Below are positions 38,001 through 50,000 of a DNA stretch of 64,000 bases, piece after piece. The notes under the pieces were generated by a model that was given only the letters and a program-made list of their open reading frames with translations, had not been told where the DNA came from and searched no databases. The position numbers and the translations under genes were made by a program. The DNA comes from Girardinichthys multiradiatus (lineage: Eukaryota > Chordata > Actinopteri > Cyprinodontiformes > Goodeidae). The number at the start of each line of letters is the position of its first letter. The first letter of the stretch is position 1. The stretch spans positions 20,869,119-20,933,118 of the forward strand of contig NC_061808.1 in NCBI RefSeq assembly GCF_021462225.1. The letters run 5' to 3'.

Positions 38001-41000
38001 ACTCTGGGAACAGCCTATTCGTTCAGAAATGTCTTTCTGTGTCTTACCCTCTTGCTTGAGGGTGTCAATAGTGGCCTTCTGGACAGCAGTCAGGTCGGCA
38101 GTTTTACCCATGATTGGGGTTTTGAGTGATGAACCAGGCTGGGAGTTTTAAAGGCCTCAGGAATCTTTTGCAGGTGTTTAGAGTTAACTCGATTCAGATG
38201 ATTAGGTTCATAGCTCGTTTAGAGACCCTTTTAATGATATGCTAATTTTGTGAGATAGGAATTTTGGGTTTTCATGAGCTGTATGCCACAATCATCCGTA
38301 TTAAGACAATAAAAGACCTGAAATATTTCAGTTAGTGTGCAATGAATCTAAAATATATGAATGTTAAATTTTCATCATGACATTATGGAAAATAATGAAC
38401 TTTATCACAATATGCTAATGTTTTGAGAAGGACCTGTATACACCTGTGTTCAGCCCAACCCATATCAGACTGTCTTACAAGTAGACCTCGTAAAAGTAAA
38501 CTGCAGTAAAAACTAAAACTTGCTCTATTAGTTTCCTAATCGTCAAGAAGCTTCTTCAAACATGTAGCTGGTCAAACCAGGATAGTACTAAAGAGCTTTA
38601 GACATTGAATAGTTTATCCATCTAACAAATGCCTCCTTTTTGGAGATTTTTGTCCCTGTACCTATCTATCTATCCCTCTATCTATTCATTCATCTGTCTG
38701 TTTTTTAGTGATCCATCCACTCATCCCACTGGATCTTTGGCCATCCATACATCCAGCCATCCATTTATTTGTCTGTAAATTCATTAATATATCTAGCTAT
38801 TCATCCACTCATTCATTCCATCATTTGTCCATCAGCCATCTATCTGCCCACTTATCATCCCTCTAGTCATCCATCCTTCCCACTAGCTATTCATCCAACC
38901 ATCCATGCATCCATCTGTCTGTCCCCTAGGCATCCATCAATCTCACTAGTTATTTGTCTATCTACACAGCCATTCATCTACTCATCTGTGCATCCATTTG
39001 CTTTTCCGTCACCCATCTATCAGCCCGCCTACTATTCATCCATCAATACATTCATCCATCTGTCCATTTGTCAATCTATCCCTCTAGCTATTGATCTATC
39101 CATTAATTAATTAATTTGTCCATTAGCCATCCATCAGTCTGTCCTTTTGTCCATCCATCTACCCATGTCTCAAGCTAGCTTTACATCTACCCGTTCTTCC
39201 AATCAACCAACCACCAATCCATCTCTCTAGATATCTTTTTTTTTCTAGATTCCATATTTCAAGTCAAAGCTCCCCGCAAATATCTGTTATAAAACCAAAG
39301 TGAACTTCAGTGTTGATAACTCTGATAAAAAGGACCAAGAGCTTTAAGAATTATTAACTTATATACAACCACAACATCACATGATTAGCATACAGCTGAC
39401 CTTTACCACCATTGTTTTGACTCATTGAACATACTTTGAGTATACCAACCTGGTAGAGAGTGTGGTTTTTGTCCTTGAAGCAGGGCATGAGGCGGGAGTA
39501 GATCTGCAGGGAGTAGTAGTAAGCAGCCAGCTGGAGTGACAGAGCAGAGTGGCACTGCTTCTCAAAACACTTGTTGGCATCTAACACCTGCATGTATTAA
39601 ATACCATATGTTAAGGGAAAAAGCATTCACAGCATTTTCAGAGGTTTACATCAGCCTATCTGTTAAATGAACAGAAAATTACAAAATACAATTTAAATTA
39701 CATGTATGATACAATTTAGGCCCATACAGACAATTGTAGAATTGCGCCACTCAAGGTGGCAGCAGGTTGGAGTAGCTCTGTTACTTTTGATTTTGATTTA
39801 TTCTTTTTTGGGAACTATTCCTCTTGTGGTGAATACAGTTGATTTTTTTTGTATGACTGTCCACTCCAGTGTCGGATGCTGTGCAGCTTGGAAGATTTTT
39901 CTTGATACTTTCTATTTTTGGACATTTGTTATGATGCATTGCCATGGCAACGGGGTTGTTTCTTACAACCGGGAGCAGCTGATTAATATCTCAAAAGCTC
40001 AAATAATACTTCAACTACAACCCCAAATCCCTGATGAGTTGAAAAGGAGACGCCGTGGATGCAGAGCAGGAGCTAAGAGAAGAGAGAGAAGGAGGAAGTT
40101 CAAACCATCTCTTCCGTCGATTATGATGGGCAATGTGAGTTAGTTGGGAAACAAGTTGGATGAACTCCAAGCCCTACAAAGGACCCAGCCAGAGTACCGG
40201 GCATGCAGTATCATGTGTTTTACTGAGACATGGCTGCAGGATCATATCCCCGACTCCAGCGTCTCTCTGCCGGGCTTTTTAACCATACGAGCAGACAGAG
40301 ACTTAAAGAGGAGCGGCAAATGTAAAGGAGGCAGTATCTGTGAACAACAGATGGTGTAATCCAGGACATGTAACTGTGAAGTGTCAACTCTGCAGTCCAG
40401 ATATTGAACTGTTGGCAGTAAGTTTTCGTCCATATTATTTACCCAGAGAGTTCACCAGTGTTATTTTGGCAACAGTTTACATTCCACCTTCCGCTGTTGC
40501 CGACACTGCATGTGATGCCATCAGCTCAGTTGTTGCTAAGCTACAGACACAAAACCCCAATGCTTTTGTGGCAATTTCTGGTGATTTTAACCATGCTTCA
40601 CTCTCTGCTACACTTCCAACGTTTTAACAGTTTGTCAGCTGCTCTACCAGAGAAAACGAAACATTGGATTTGTTTTATGCAAATGTCAAGGACTCATACA
40701 TCTCTACAGCAAGACCTCCGCTAGGCAAATCAGATCACAATCTTGTTTTTCTCTGCTCGAAAGAGGACTGTGAGAAAATGGTCACAGGAAGCTGAAGAAG
40801 CTCTGCAAGGTTGCTTTGAGGCTACAGACTGGGACGCACTGTGCCAGCCACATGGAGAGGACATCAATGCCATGACTGAGTGTGTAACCGACTATATAAA
40901 CTTCTGTGTGGATAACATCATCCCCACCAGAACCGTGAGATGCTTCCCCAATAACAAACCTTGGATCACCAGTGACCTGAAGGACCTGCTTAACAAGAAA

Positions 41001-44000
41001 AAAAGAGCCTTCAGAGAGGGAGACAGAGAATTATTGAGGAGTTTACAGAAGCAACTTAAAGTCAAGATAAGAGACAGCAAGGAGGTGTACAAGAAGAAGC
41101 TGGAGAGCAAGATCCAGCAAAACAATATCAGAGATGTGTGGACAGGGATGAAGAAGATCACAGGCTTCAAGCAGAAGGATGATCAGACCGATGGACGTCT
41201 GGACAGAGCCAATGAACTGAACATATTCTTCAATAGGTTCAGTTCAGAAAGAAGCTCAGCATCCTCCTCTCCTGCTCACAGCCAAACAGACATCCCACCA
41301 TCCTTTGACCCACAGGACCCACAGCTGTCCAGTAACACCTCACATTTTTTATCTTCCACCTCAGCCCTAGACCCTTCTACATGTTTGCCATCAACCATAT
41401 CAGAAGATGCAGATGCTTCCTTTGCTTCCCCCTTCCACCTGTGTGTCTCAAGAAGTCAGGTGAAGAGACAACTGGAGAGACTGAATAAGAATAAGGCTGC
41501 AGGTCTAGATCATGTCAGCCCTAGAGTCCTGAAGGCCTGTGCAGAGCAGCTCTGTGGGATTCTGCAGCACCTCTTCAACCTTAGCCTGGCCCAGAAGAAG
41601 GTTCCGGTGTTGTGGAAGACCTCCAGTCTTGTTCCGGTACCAAAGAAAACTCACCCATCAGTCCTCAATGACTACAGACCTGTTGCCCTGACATACCACA
41701 TCATGAAGGTCCTAGAGAGACTCCTGTTGGCCCACCTGAGTAAGCAAATAGTAAACCATCAGGACCCCCTTCAGTTTGCTTATCGCTGTGGAGTTGGAGT
41801 TGAAGATGCCATCATACACCTGCTTCAACAAACCCACTGTCATCTGGACAAAGCCAGCAGCACTGTGAGGATCATGTTCTTTGATTTCTCCAGTGCATTT
41901 AATACAATCCAACCTGATTTGCTTTGTCAGAAACTCCAGAAGACTCAGGTGGAGGCCTCAACAATCTCCTGGATTAAAGACTACCTGACAAACAGACCAC
42001 AGTTTGTGAGACTGAAGGGTTGTGTGTCTAACCAGGTAGTCAGCAGCACAGGAGCACCACAGGGGACTGTACTCTCACCATTCCTTTTCACTCTGTACAC
42101 CTCAGACTTCCAGTACAAGACAGACTCCTGTCATCTTCAGAAATACTCGGATGATTCTGCAGTCGTGGGGTGGATCAGAGATGGACAAGAAGCTGAGTAC
42201 AGGATGGTGGTGGACCGCTTTGTGGCATGGTGTGGAAACAATCATCTCATGTTGAACGTGACTAAAACAAAGGAGATGATTGTAGATTTTAAGAGAAACA
42301 GGAATAAGTCAAACACTATTTCTATCATGGGAGAAGAAGTGGAGGTGGTGGAGGAGTATAAATACCTCGGTGTTCACCTGGACAACAGACTAGAGTGGAG
42401 ATGCAACTGTGAAGCCATCTACAAGAATGGACAGAGCAGACTGTACTTCTTGAGGAAGCTTAGGTCATTTGGTGTTTGCAGCAAGATGCTGCATATCTTC
42501 TATAAGTCTGTTGTGGAATTGTGATCTCTTCTACCATCATCTGCTGGGGAAGCAGCATCAGAACCAGGGACTTAAAAAAGCTCAACGAGCTGATAAAAAA
42601 GGCTGACTCTGTTCTGGGGACTCCTCTGGAACCTCTGGAGATCATTGTGGAAAGAAGGATTCTTCATAAAATGAAGAACATTATGGAGAACTCTGGACAT
42701 CCTCTTCATGAGACTGTCCTACAACAACAGAGTGTCTTCAGTCAGAGGCTTCTTCAGATCTGCTGTAAGACGGAGCGCTACAGGAGATCCTTCCTGCCCA
42801 CAGCCATCAGCATCTACAACGACTCTTTGAAGAAACCTTCATAATATGAGCTATAACAACATTTAATTTCCCTTTGGGATTAATAAAGTATTTTTGAATT
42901 GAATTGAATTTGAATAATCCCATTCTCACTGTTAAAATACCTGCCAGATTACAGGACCACTGCACTCTCTCAAGCAAGCCTTTCTAGCCCTTTTAAAAGA
43001 AGCTAGTTAAAGAGAAGGGTGAGCCATAAGACTCTCAGCAAAGATTGACATTGATTGCTTCTTCTAAATTAAATAACTACTCCTTTTACAATCTTCTAAG
43101 AAACCATCTTGGAATTAGCCCAGGCTGAAGTACTAATACTGAATCTACCATGATGACTGACCATAGGGTAGGGGAAAAAATTGAAACAAAAGTTACAATC
43201 TAACTTATAATATATGGTGTGTGACATTCCCCTAGTTGTGCTAATAAACTAAACTAATAAATTACAGTAGTGTACAAAGCAAGAGTAGGAGAGACGGGGG
43301 TGAGGAAGTGGTAAAATATAGAAAACCTGGTTAGCTAAGCAGACCTAGATACATAGTTATAGCACAATAAAAAAAATGACTCAGTTCAAAAGTGTCAAGT
43401 TTCGCTCAATTGCAGCACCTTAACTTGACAGGTATTTTAAACCGGTGAGCAATAAAGCCGTTAGGTTCATATTGCTCTCACTAAGCATTCTTCTTCAATC
43501 AATCAATCAATCTTTATTTATAGAGCACTTTTCATCAGTAACAAACACAAAATCTTTAACAGAGGTTAAAAGAGAAGGAATATATCCCCATGAAAGCTGG
43601 GATGGTCAGCACCTGTGCAACAAGTTTCTCCTCAGAAAGATTTTCAATACCAGTAGGGTATTATGACATTTTACTAATCCGTCCTCAAATCTCTACAGTA
43701 TTGATCAGCTGCTGTTATCGGCAAGGTACCCTCAACATGGGACATGAGAATGGTTTGAGAAAATTGTGACATTAATTCCCTCAGATGAAGGATTGTGAAT
43801 TATATTTGAGCAAGAACTGACAAACCCCAGGTGCCTTTTAAAGTCCAGAAATAAATACAATAAAAAATAATGTTCAGACACTCCATGCTAACCTACTGCT
43901 AATTTTTTGCAAAAGCATGAGCAGAATTTCAGTCTTTAGATGTGCAAAACTGGTAAAGAGATGCTTCCCAAAAATTGCAGCTGTACTTGCACCAACAGGC

Positions 44001-47000
44001 GATTCAAAATGGTTTTAATAGGAGGTTTATTACATATGTACAACACGTGTAACAGGTTTTAATAAAACAACACTTCTCAACCATCTGTTCTTCACCACTA
44101 TGTGCTACGTTGTGTTGATGTATCACAACAAAATACAGAGGTTTGTGGTTGCAATGTAACAAAACCTGAAAAAGTTCAAGGGTAAAGAATTTGCAAGGTT
44201 TGTACACATCAGCACACAGATGGGCGACTTTGTGCTACATTCCAGACATTATTATTGGCTAATTCAAAGAACACTTTAGCAGTATCACATAAATGTTGAA
44301 ATTACAGTTTACTAAAAGACAAAAGCATGTTAACTGCCACTAGACCGTGTTTGTATGTGTGAGCATGTGCACATACCTGAGGCAGGGCCAGTAGGTAGGA
44401 TAGAGCCAGCATCATGTCCCTGGGAAATGCATCACTGGCCAGCTGCAGCAAAACTGAAAAGAGCGGAGGGATGTGGGAAAGGAGGAGAAGAAAAGACGTT
44501 AAATGAACAGTTAAATGCTGGATAAGAGGACCAAGTTGTTAAAAAAAAGGTGTTATTGTACAAAAATGAAATGTACTTAACATTTGCCCTGCTGCCCCTA
44601 AATCAAATAACTGACATGCCACCCTTTACAGGAACAACCACCAGTTGCACATTTGAATTAACCTTCTTTAACATCAGTGTGCAGGAAATTTGTTCAACTC
44701 ATTTATGCAGGACAGTTTAAATTCAGTCACACTGGAAGGTTTCAGGGGATGGACAGCCTGTTTAACGTCATTCAACAGTATCTGAATCCGATTTAAGCAG
44801 CAATTCCCAGACCATGACACTACCAGCACCTTGGTTTGACTTTCAGCATGAAGTCTATTTTCTAAAATGCTGTGTTAGCTTTAGCCCAGGTGTAACAGGA
44901 CACACACCTTCCAAAAAGTTCAGAAGATATGAAAAGGGAGGTAAATACATAGGACCTGGTTGGTTAGGTAAGCCACTAACCCCTAATAAATGAGAACCCC
45001 ATGCAAAAATAAATTTTTTGTATTTGCCAAACTTATTTTTCTTTAATATTAAATGAATGTGAAGAAAAATAGGTAAAATGCCTTATTATAAAACCAGTTC
45101 CTAAAATGTTCACAATAATCTATCATTCTTATAACTGGTTTTCAATCATTTACATCATTAGGTTAATCAGAAATCTTTTTTTGGTCAAAAAGTTGCTACA
45201 CTGAACATTTCAGTAGTGATTGATTACATTTCTTGGCATGTCAACAAAACAGTTGCTTCAAATACAACTGAAACAGTACATAACATGATACAAATACCTA
45301 CTGGCAAATATGATTTATCAGACCTACAAAGTCAAAATGAAAACAAAGATTGACTGGCTGAAAGAGGAAGTATTCAGAAAGGAAACAAACGCATCACACA
45401 CAATTTTCAGATTTACCACCGCAGATGAACCCAACCCACTCTGAGCACACGAATGCATTTAATTAATCACTTGCTAACTGAATCCCACACAAAGGAAACG
45501 GTGGGAGTGAGCAGAGAGAAGCTGACAAAATCACTTTGTAGTCCACAAAGAAGAAGAGGCCTGTGTTTGTGATAAGAGCAGGAGACTAACTGGAACCGAA
45601 AGAAGAAAGTGGAGCATGGACACTGGCTAAGAGACAGGTTCAGGGCCAAAGGAAGACACAAGCTCTGGAGAACAAAATACACATGATGTGCATGTGTGCA
45701 GGAGCATTCTGTGGCTGACATGTTCAGCTGAAACTACTCTGTGTAAATGTGTGAGCAGGGGCGGAGGAGGTTTTAAGAGCCATAACAGCTCTCTTAAGAA
45801 GTGAACCCACCCTCCTCCTTCAACTCACTTTTCTCTTCCCTCCTCTCCTACCCCCTGGGTTTCAATGAGCTACACCTCAGAATGAGCTGATTACACGCCT
45901 CTCTAAAGTTACAGATACCATCGGGACAGGAATTACCAGAGGGGTAAACACACACACATTCATACACTCAAAGTAGATAACCCTGACTTTAAAGCTAGCG
46001 ATATTTCTGCTTGAGAAAAAGATGAAGGGGAACGCTGATAAAGATACACCTTTTGGAGGAGTAGGGGGCCATGAGACAAGGAGAGTTTGATGCACACGTT
46101 CATTTGGGTTTCCACGTCAACTTAAATGTGCCATGTTGTTAGCAGGATGCCGGTACATATTGGCTGAAAAACAAGTGATTACAGCCTGGTCACAATGCAG
46201 CCGGTGGCAGCACCTAATGCTCAGTGTGTAACTCAGTAAAGTCTGCATCTTTGTGTCTGTTCGCTTTGAGAACTTTGGTTGGGACCTCAATTACGCTGAG
46301 TCAATTTTTGTCCGTGTCATCATTAATTACCTCCACCTTATCAGGGGTCAGGTGAAAAATCAGTGTATTTATTTTCTTAAAGGTTATATCCTAGTCTGTT
46401 TATGAGGACAGCCAGAACAGCAGACAGATACGGCAGTCATTAATCGAAGCTTGTTATCGGGGACGATGCCGTCCAGAGTGGCTTTTCTCTTTCACAACAC
46501 GTCGTGCTTCACAACGAAGGGAAGGTGACTTTTAGGGAGGGAGAATCGCATTTGAATGACAGAAGAAACCGTGACAGAGCCTTAGTTTGGTTATGCTTGT
46601 GTGTGTGTGTGTGTGTGTAAAGCAGATATGTGGAGGCATATTAACACACTGCTCCTCTTTGGCCAGAGATAGTTATTCACGCACCCACATGTTGGCACTT
46701 TATTTTTGTTGCTGCATTGATTTTGTTGAGCAGCTGTGATCCATCATACAGCATGGCCTTGATGTTTTGACATGATGCTATCTCTCTAGTACCAGTGCAG
46801 TGATCAGTCATTAATTACCATTGCCGCAGGACGCATGACGATACATTAATTAGCAGTACGATGCTATTCTTCCCATGTTATCCTCAAGTCCAACACACAT
46901 GGGCTCCGTGGCTAAGATGGATGAGGTGAGGGAGGGCAGGGTGTGTGCAAGGGGATCGACCATACTGTGCTCTTGGCAAATGACACAGCTTCAACTGTGA

Positions 47001-50000
47001 GATAAAGCACTGAGAAATAGTTCAAGTTAAACAATACTGACTCCGTTTACCCACAAGCCACAAATCACCTTCTTACAAACCGGAGCTTCTGCAAATTTTA
47101 TGAAGTTAAATTGATCTTTTTAAGACAACTGTGATTTCAATTTAAGCCCTACGTGATTTATGAAAAGAACCTTAAGCTACAGCAAAGCCCAGAATTATCT
47201 ATACCTCTAGGTGTTATGATTTGGGGTTGTTTGGTTTTTGGTTTCTGGGTTTTTCTTATACTTCTCTCACAGTTTTTGAATCATGCTTCTGTTTATTATT
47301 TTTCTGGTCATGTTTTAGTCTTGTTCATGTTTTGTCAAGTTTGGTTTTTGGTTCTGGTCATGCTTTAGTTTTTGTTTGTATTCAAGAGTCTCTGTTCTTG
47401 CTCCAGCCACGTTCTGTTCTGTCTGTTAATTATCTTTATCCGGTTCACCTGCTCCAAACTAATCTGTCTCCTAGCTCCACCTGGTTTACTCTCCATATAT
47501 TCACTCCTGTTCAGTTGTACATTGCGGAAACATTATTCAAATATTGCTCTTGTCGTGTAGTCACGCCACGCCTGTTTCGACCAGCCTGGCCAAATCTGTT
47601 TTTGGCCTATTCTGCCTGACCGTTCGTTGTTTTGTTCCTGCCTCTTTTTAGAGTGAGTTTTTGTTTTTTATTAAATTGTTTGTTTTTTTTACTTACCATC
47701 ACGCTGCCTGCTCGTCTCCATTCTGGGGTTCTATCTAGCAAACCATAACACTAGGAGATTAAGATTAACTTGACCAACATGTTTTTCGGATTAGAAAGGA
47801 TATAGATGCGTGTCAAAATGTGACACTTAATTGTTCAATACATTTCTGGAATGTTTGGCTTCCATTTCATGTATAAGAGCATGCCTGATATTAATCATAC
47901 CCATTGAAAGCATTGAGTGTCTGTGGGAAATGTCAAGGTTCTACACAATTCAAAATAGTCCATGCTGTACATTCCAGTAACCACAGAACAATTATTAATT
48001 GAAAAAGTACAAGACAATCCACACTACAGGTGGGAGGATGTCAAAAGTGAATGTGGGCTGTTCTCAGAAGAAAACATCTGCAGACCAAAAGGAACTCAAA
48101 AGCTTGCCTCACATTGACCAAATGCATCTTGGCAGACATTTTTAAAAAAGGTGGAACATATTGGAGGGTGTGCATCCCATTACATCCATCATAAAACTGA
48201 TAACAGGTCAAATGTGGTAGTGGTAGTGTGATGCTCCAGATGTTTACCTTCGGTCGCAGGAAATAAGGTTTTTCCTTCAGTTTTAGCCTCAGCCAGCTTC
48301 CCCGTCCTCAGCAAAACCTCAGCAAAGTTTTCCTGAGGCGTTTCTTTGTAGGATGAGTAAACATCTTGGCTCTAAGAGACAAGACAGGAGAGAATGATGA
48401 AGTCCTTAGGGTTAAAACAAAATCCTTGCAGACGGGTAGACTACAAAAGAAAATAGAAAAAATAGGGAGATGTGATTAAGATGACTGAGCGTCTTCTTTC
48501 CCATGGAGTTAAGACAGATGAGAGATGGAGTAGACAAATGAACGATAGAGCTGAACAAGATTTTCAACCAGAAGGTCTTTTGATAGCTTCATAGGATTGC
48601 TGTTTGGCAAGTTGTTGCTCAAGTGTCTCAATTGTGAACAATGAAGTTTCTCCTCCCACTTGCCTCAGAGCTATTGCTTCTACACTGAATGTTTCCTGTC
48701 TGTCTTTAACACTCTATTCATCTTTCTGTCTCGGTGCATTTGTCTCTTTCCCCCTCAATCAGCCTCTTCCTCGTCTCTTTTATACTTCAATGCAACTCCT
48801 ATGGTAAAGAAATGACCCTACTGATCAGGCACGGAGAGATGGACGCATGGAGTAATTATTGCTAGATGGATGATGGAAGATGGATCAACGGTGGAGACGA
48901 AGTAAAAGAAGGGATTTGGAGAGGCCTATTAAAGTGTCATGAGAGGAGATGTATCGGCCTTTACTGTTTACTGCCTTTACCTCATGTCCACTCCTTTACG
49001 TATCCATATGATTTGTGTCTGTGAGTAAAAAGCGCAGCTATGGCCCAGGGCGACCATTTTCTAAGTATAAAGGTCAATCTACTCCTTTTTTTAAATGTAG
49101 CACTTTTCTCCTTCCATAAATCCCTCTTTCAACATTCTTTTCTTATGGATTTTTTATGTTCACCTTTCGGTTCTGGTTGATATATGCAGTGTGTTACAAC
49201 TTTTTTATTTTTAAGTCATCTTGGATTTTGCTGACTAACATAATATCCATCTTAAAAATAATATGCTTTCCCTGATTTTAGTGCTTCCAAAGTGCTTTTG
49301 GCATAATAATTACTTAGACTGAAATCAATATTCATTTTGTCTTGACACAGTTTGTGAAGGAATGTATAAGTCATGAGGGGGGGAAATCAAATTAAATGCC
49401 CTGGGTCAAAAGTCTACTCAGGTATTTTTTGCTATTTAAGAGGACGGCCTGCAGTAGAAAATAATGAGCCATGGTAAATACTGGTCTTAACCACTCACCG
49501 GGTCTACATAGGGATCCTCAATGAGCTCCTGATAAAAGGGGCTGCAGCCTTGGCGCTCCAGGTTGGAGTTTTCAAACACGCCTTCCTGGTCGGTGGCTCC
49601 TACTCCATGACCCTGAGGAGCCATCAAAATATCATTAAACTTTTACAACATGCCCACAGCACAGTCATCTCGCTCTGTCACAACTCATATCCTTGCATAT
49701 TCTCTTTCTTTAGTAACTTGTGGCCATGTAGGCATCATAACCCCCAGCCACCCCGAAAGATGGCACCCCGCTCCCCCTTGGTGACCTCCTAACCACCAGA
49801 TAATAAAGTATTTAGAAGGACGTCAGTTAATTATCCAAAAGATGAACTTTGGTTTTTGAATTTTTTAATAAAGTCTGAAAAGGGACCATGAGCATAAAAG
49901 CAATGATAGTAAATTCAGAAACCTCAGAAGTCAGATAACTGCACATTCATTGCACTGTTTGTGTGTCTGCACCTCTGTTTACAACACTGGCCCGTTAATT

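Larger units (their letters stand above)
16107..39449 (-). other. Large transposon-rich intron between NBAS exons 10 and 11
   Basis: This 23.3-kb intron contains Tc1-type elements at 18500-19026, 21040-21640, 23251-24843, 24878-26163, 28282-29593, 30560-31170, 32268-33877 and 36833-38436. It also holds an L2-like LINE at 26330-27668, a SINE-like repeat at 21870-22120 and a degenerate tetranucleotide tract at 38640-39240. A motif-rich block lies at 17400-17840. I recognise nothing in 16107-17399, 17841-18499, 19027-21039, 22121-23250, 27669-28281, 29594-30559, 31171-32267 and 33878-36832. The stretch 19030-19830 stands out as less AT-rich. Confidence 0.75.
39588..44376 (-). other. Intron between NBAS exons 9 and 10
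   Basis: This 4.8-kb intron is mostly the Rex1-like LINE (39735-42912). It also carries a retroposon tail (43496-43580) and a Tc1 3' fragment (43880-44215). The stretch 42913-43495 shows nothing recognisable. Confidence 0.8.
44454..48247 (-). other. Intron between NBAS exons 8 and 9
   Basis: This 3.8-kb intron holds the solo LTR (47212-47750), a weak DNA-transposon fossil (47930-48240), a short (GT)n run (46599-46618) and a motif-rich block at 46130-46870. I see nothing in 44454-46129 beyond ordinary AT-rich intron. Confidence 0.75.

Noticed and set aside
32268..38436. Segmental duplication containing the two Tc1 copies
   Set aside because: Similarity stops exactly at the transposon termini on both sides and each copy has its own TA-flanked target, so two independent insertions explain the pair better.
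38769..39110. A 113-residue His/Pro/Ile/Ser-rich frame
   Set aside because: It is a direct translation of the degenerate CATC/TATC tract and not a gene.
38640..39240. Possible CRISPR-like or satellite array
   Set aside because: The units are irregular 4-bp words without spacers of fixed length. This is simple-sequence decay in a vertebrate intron.
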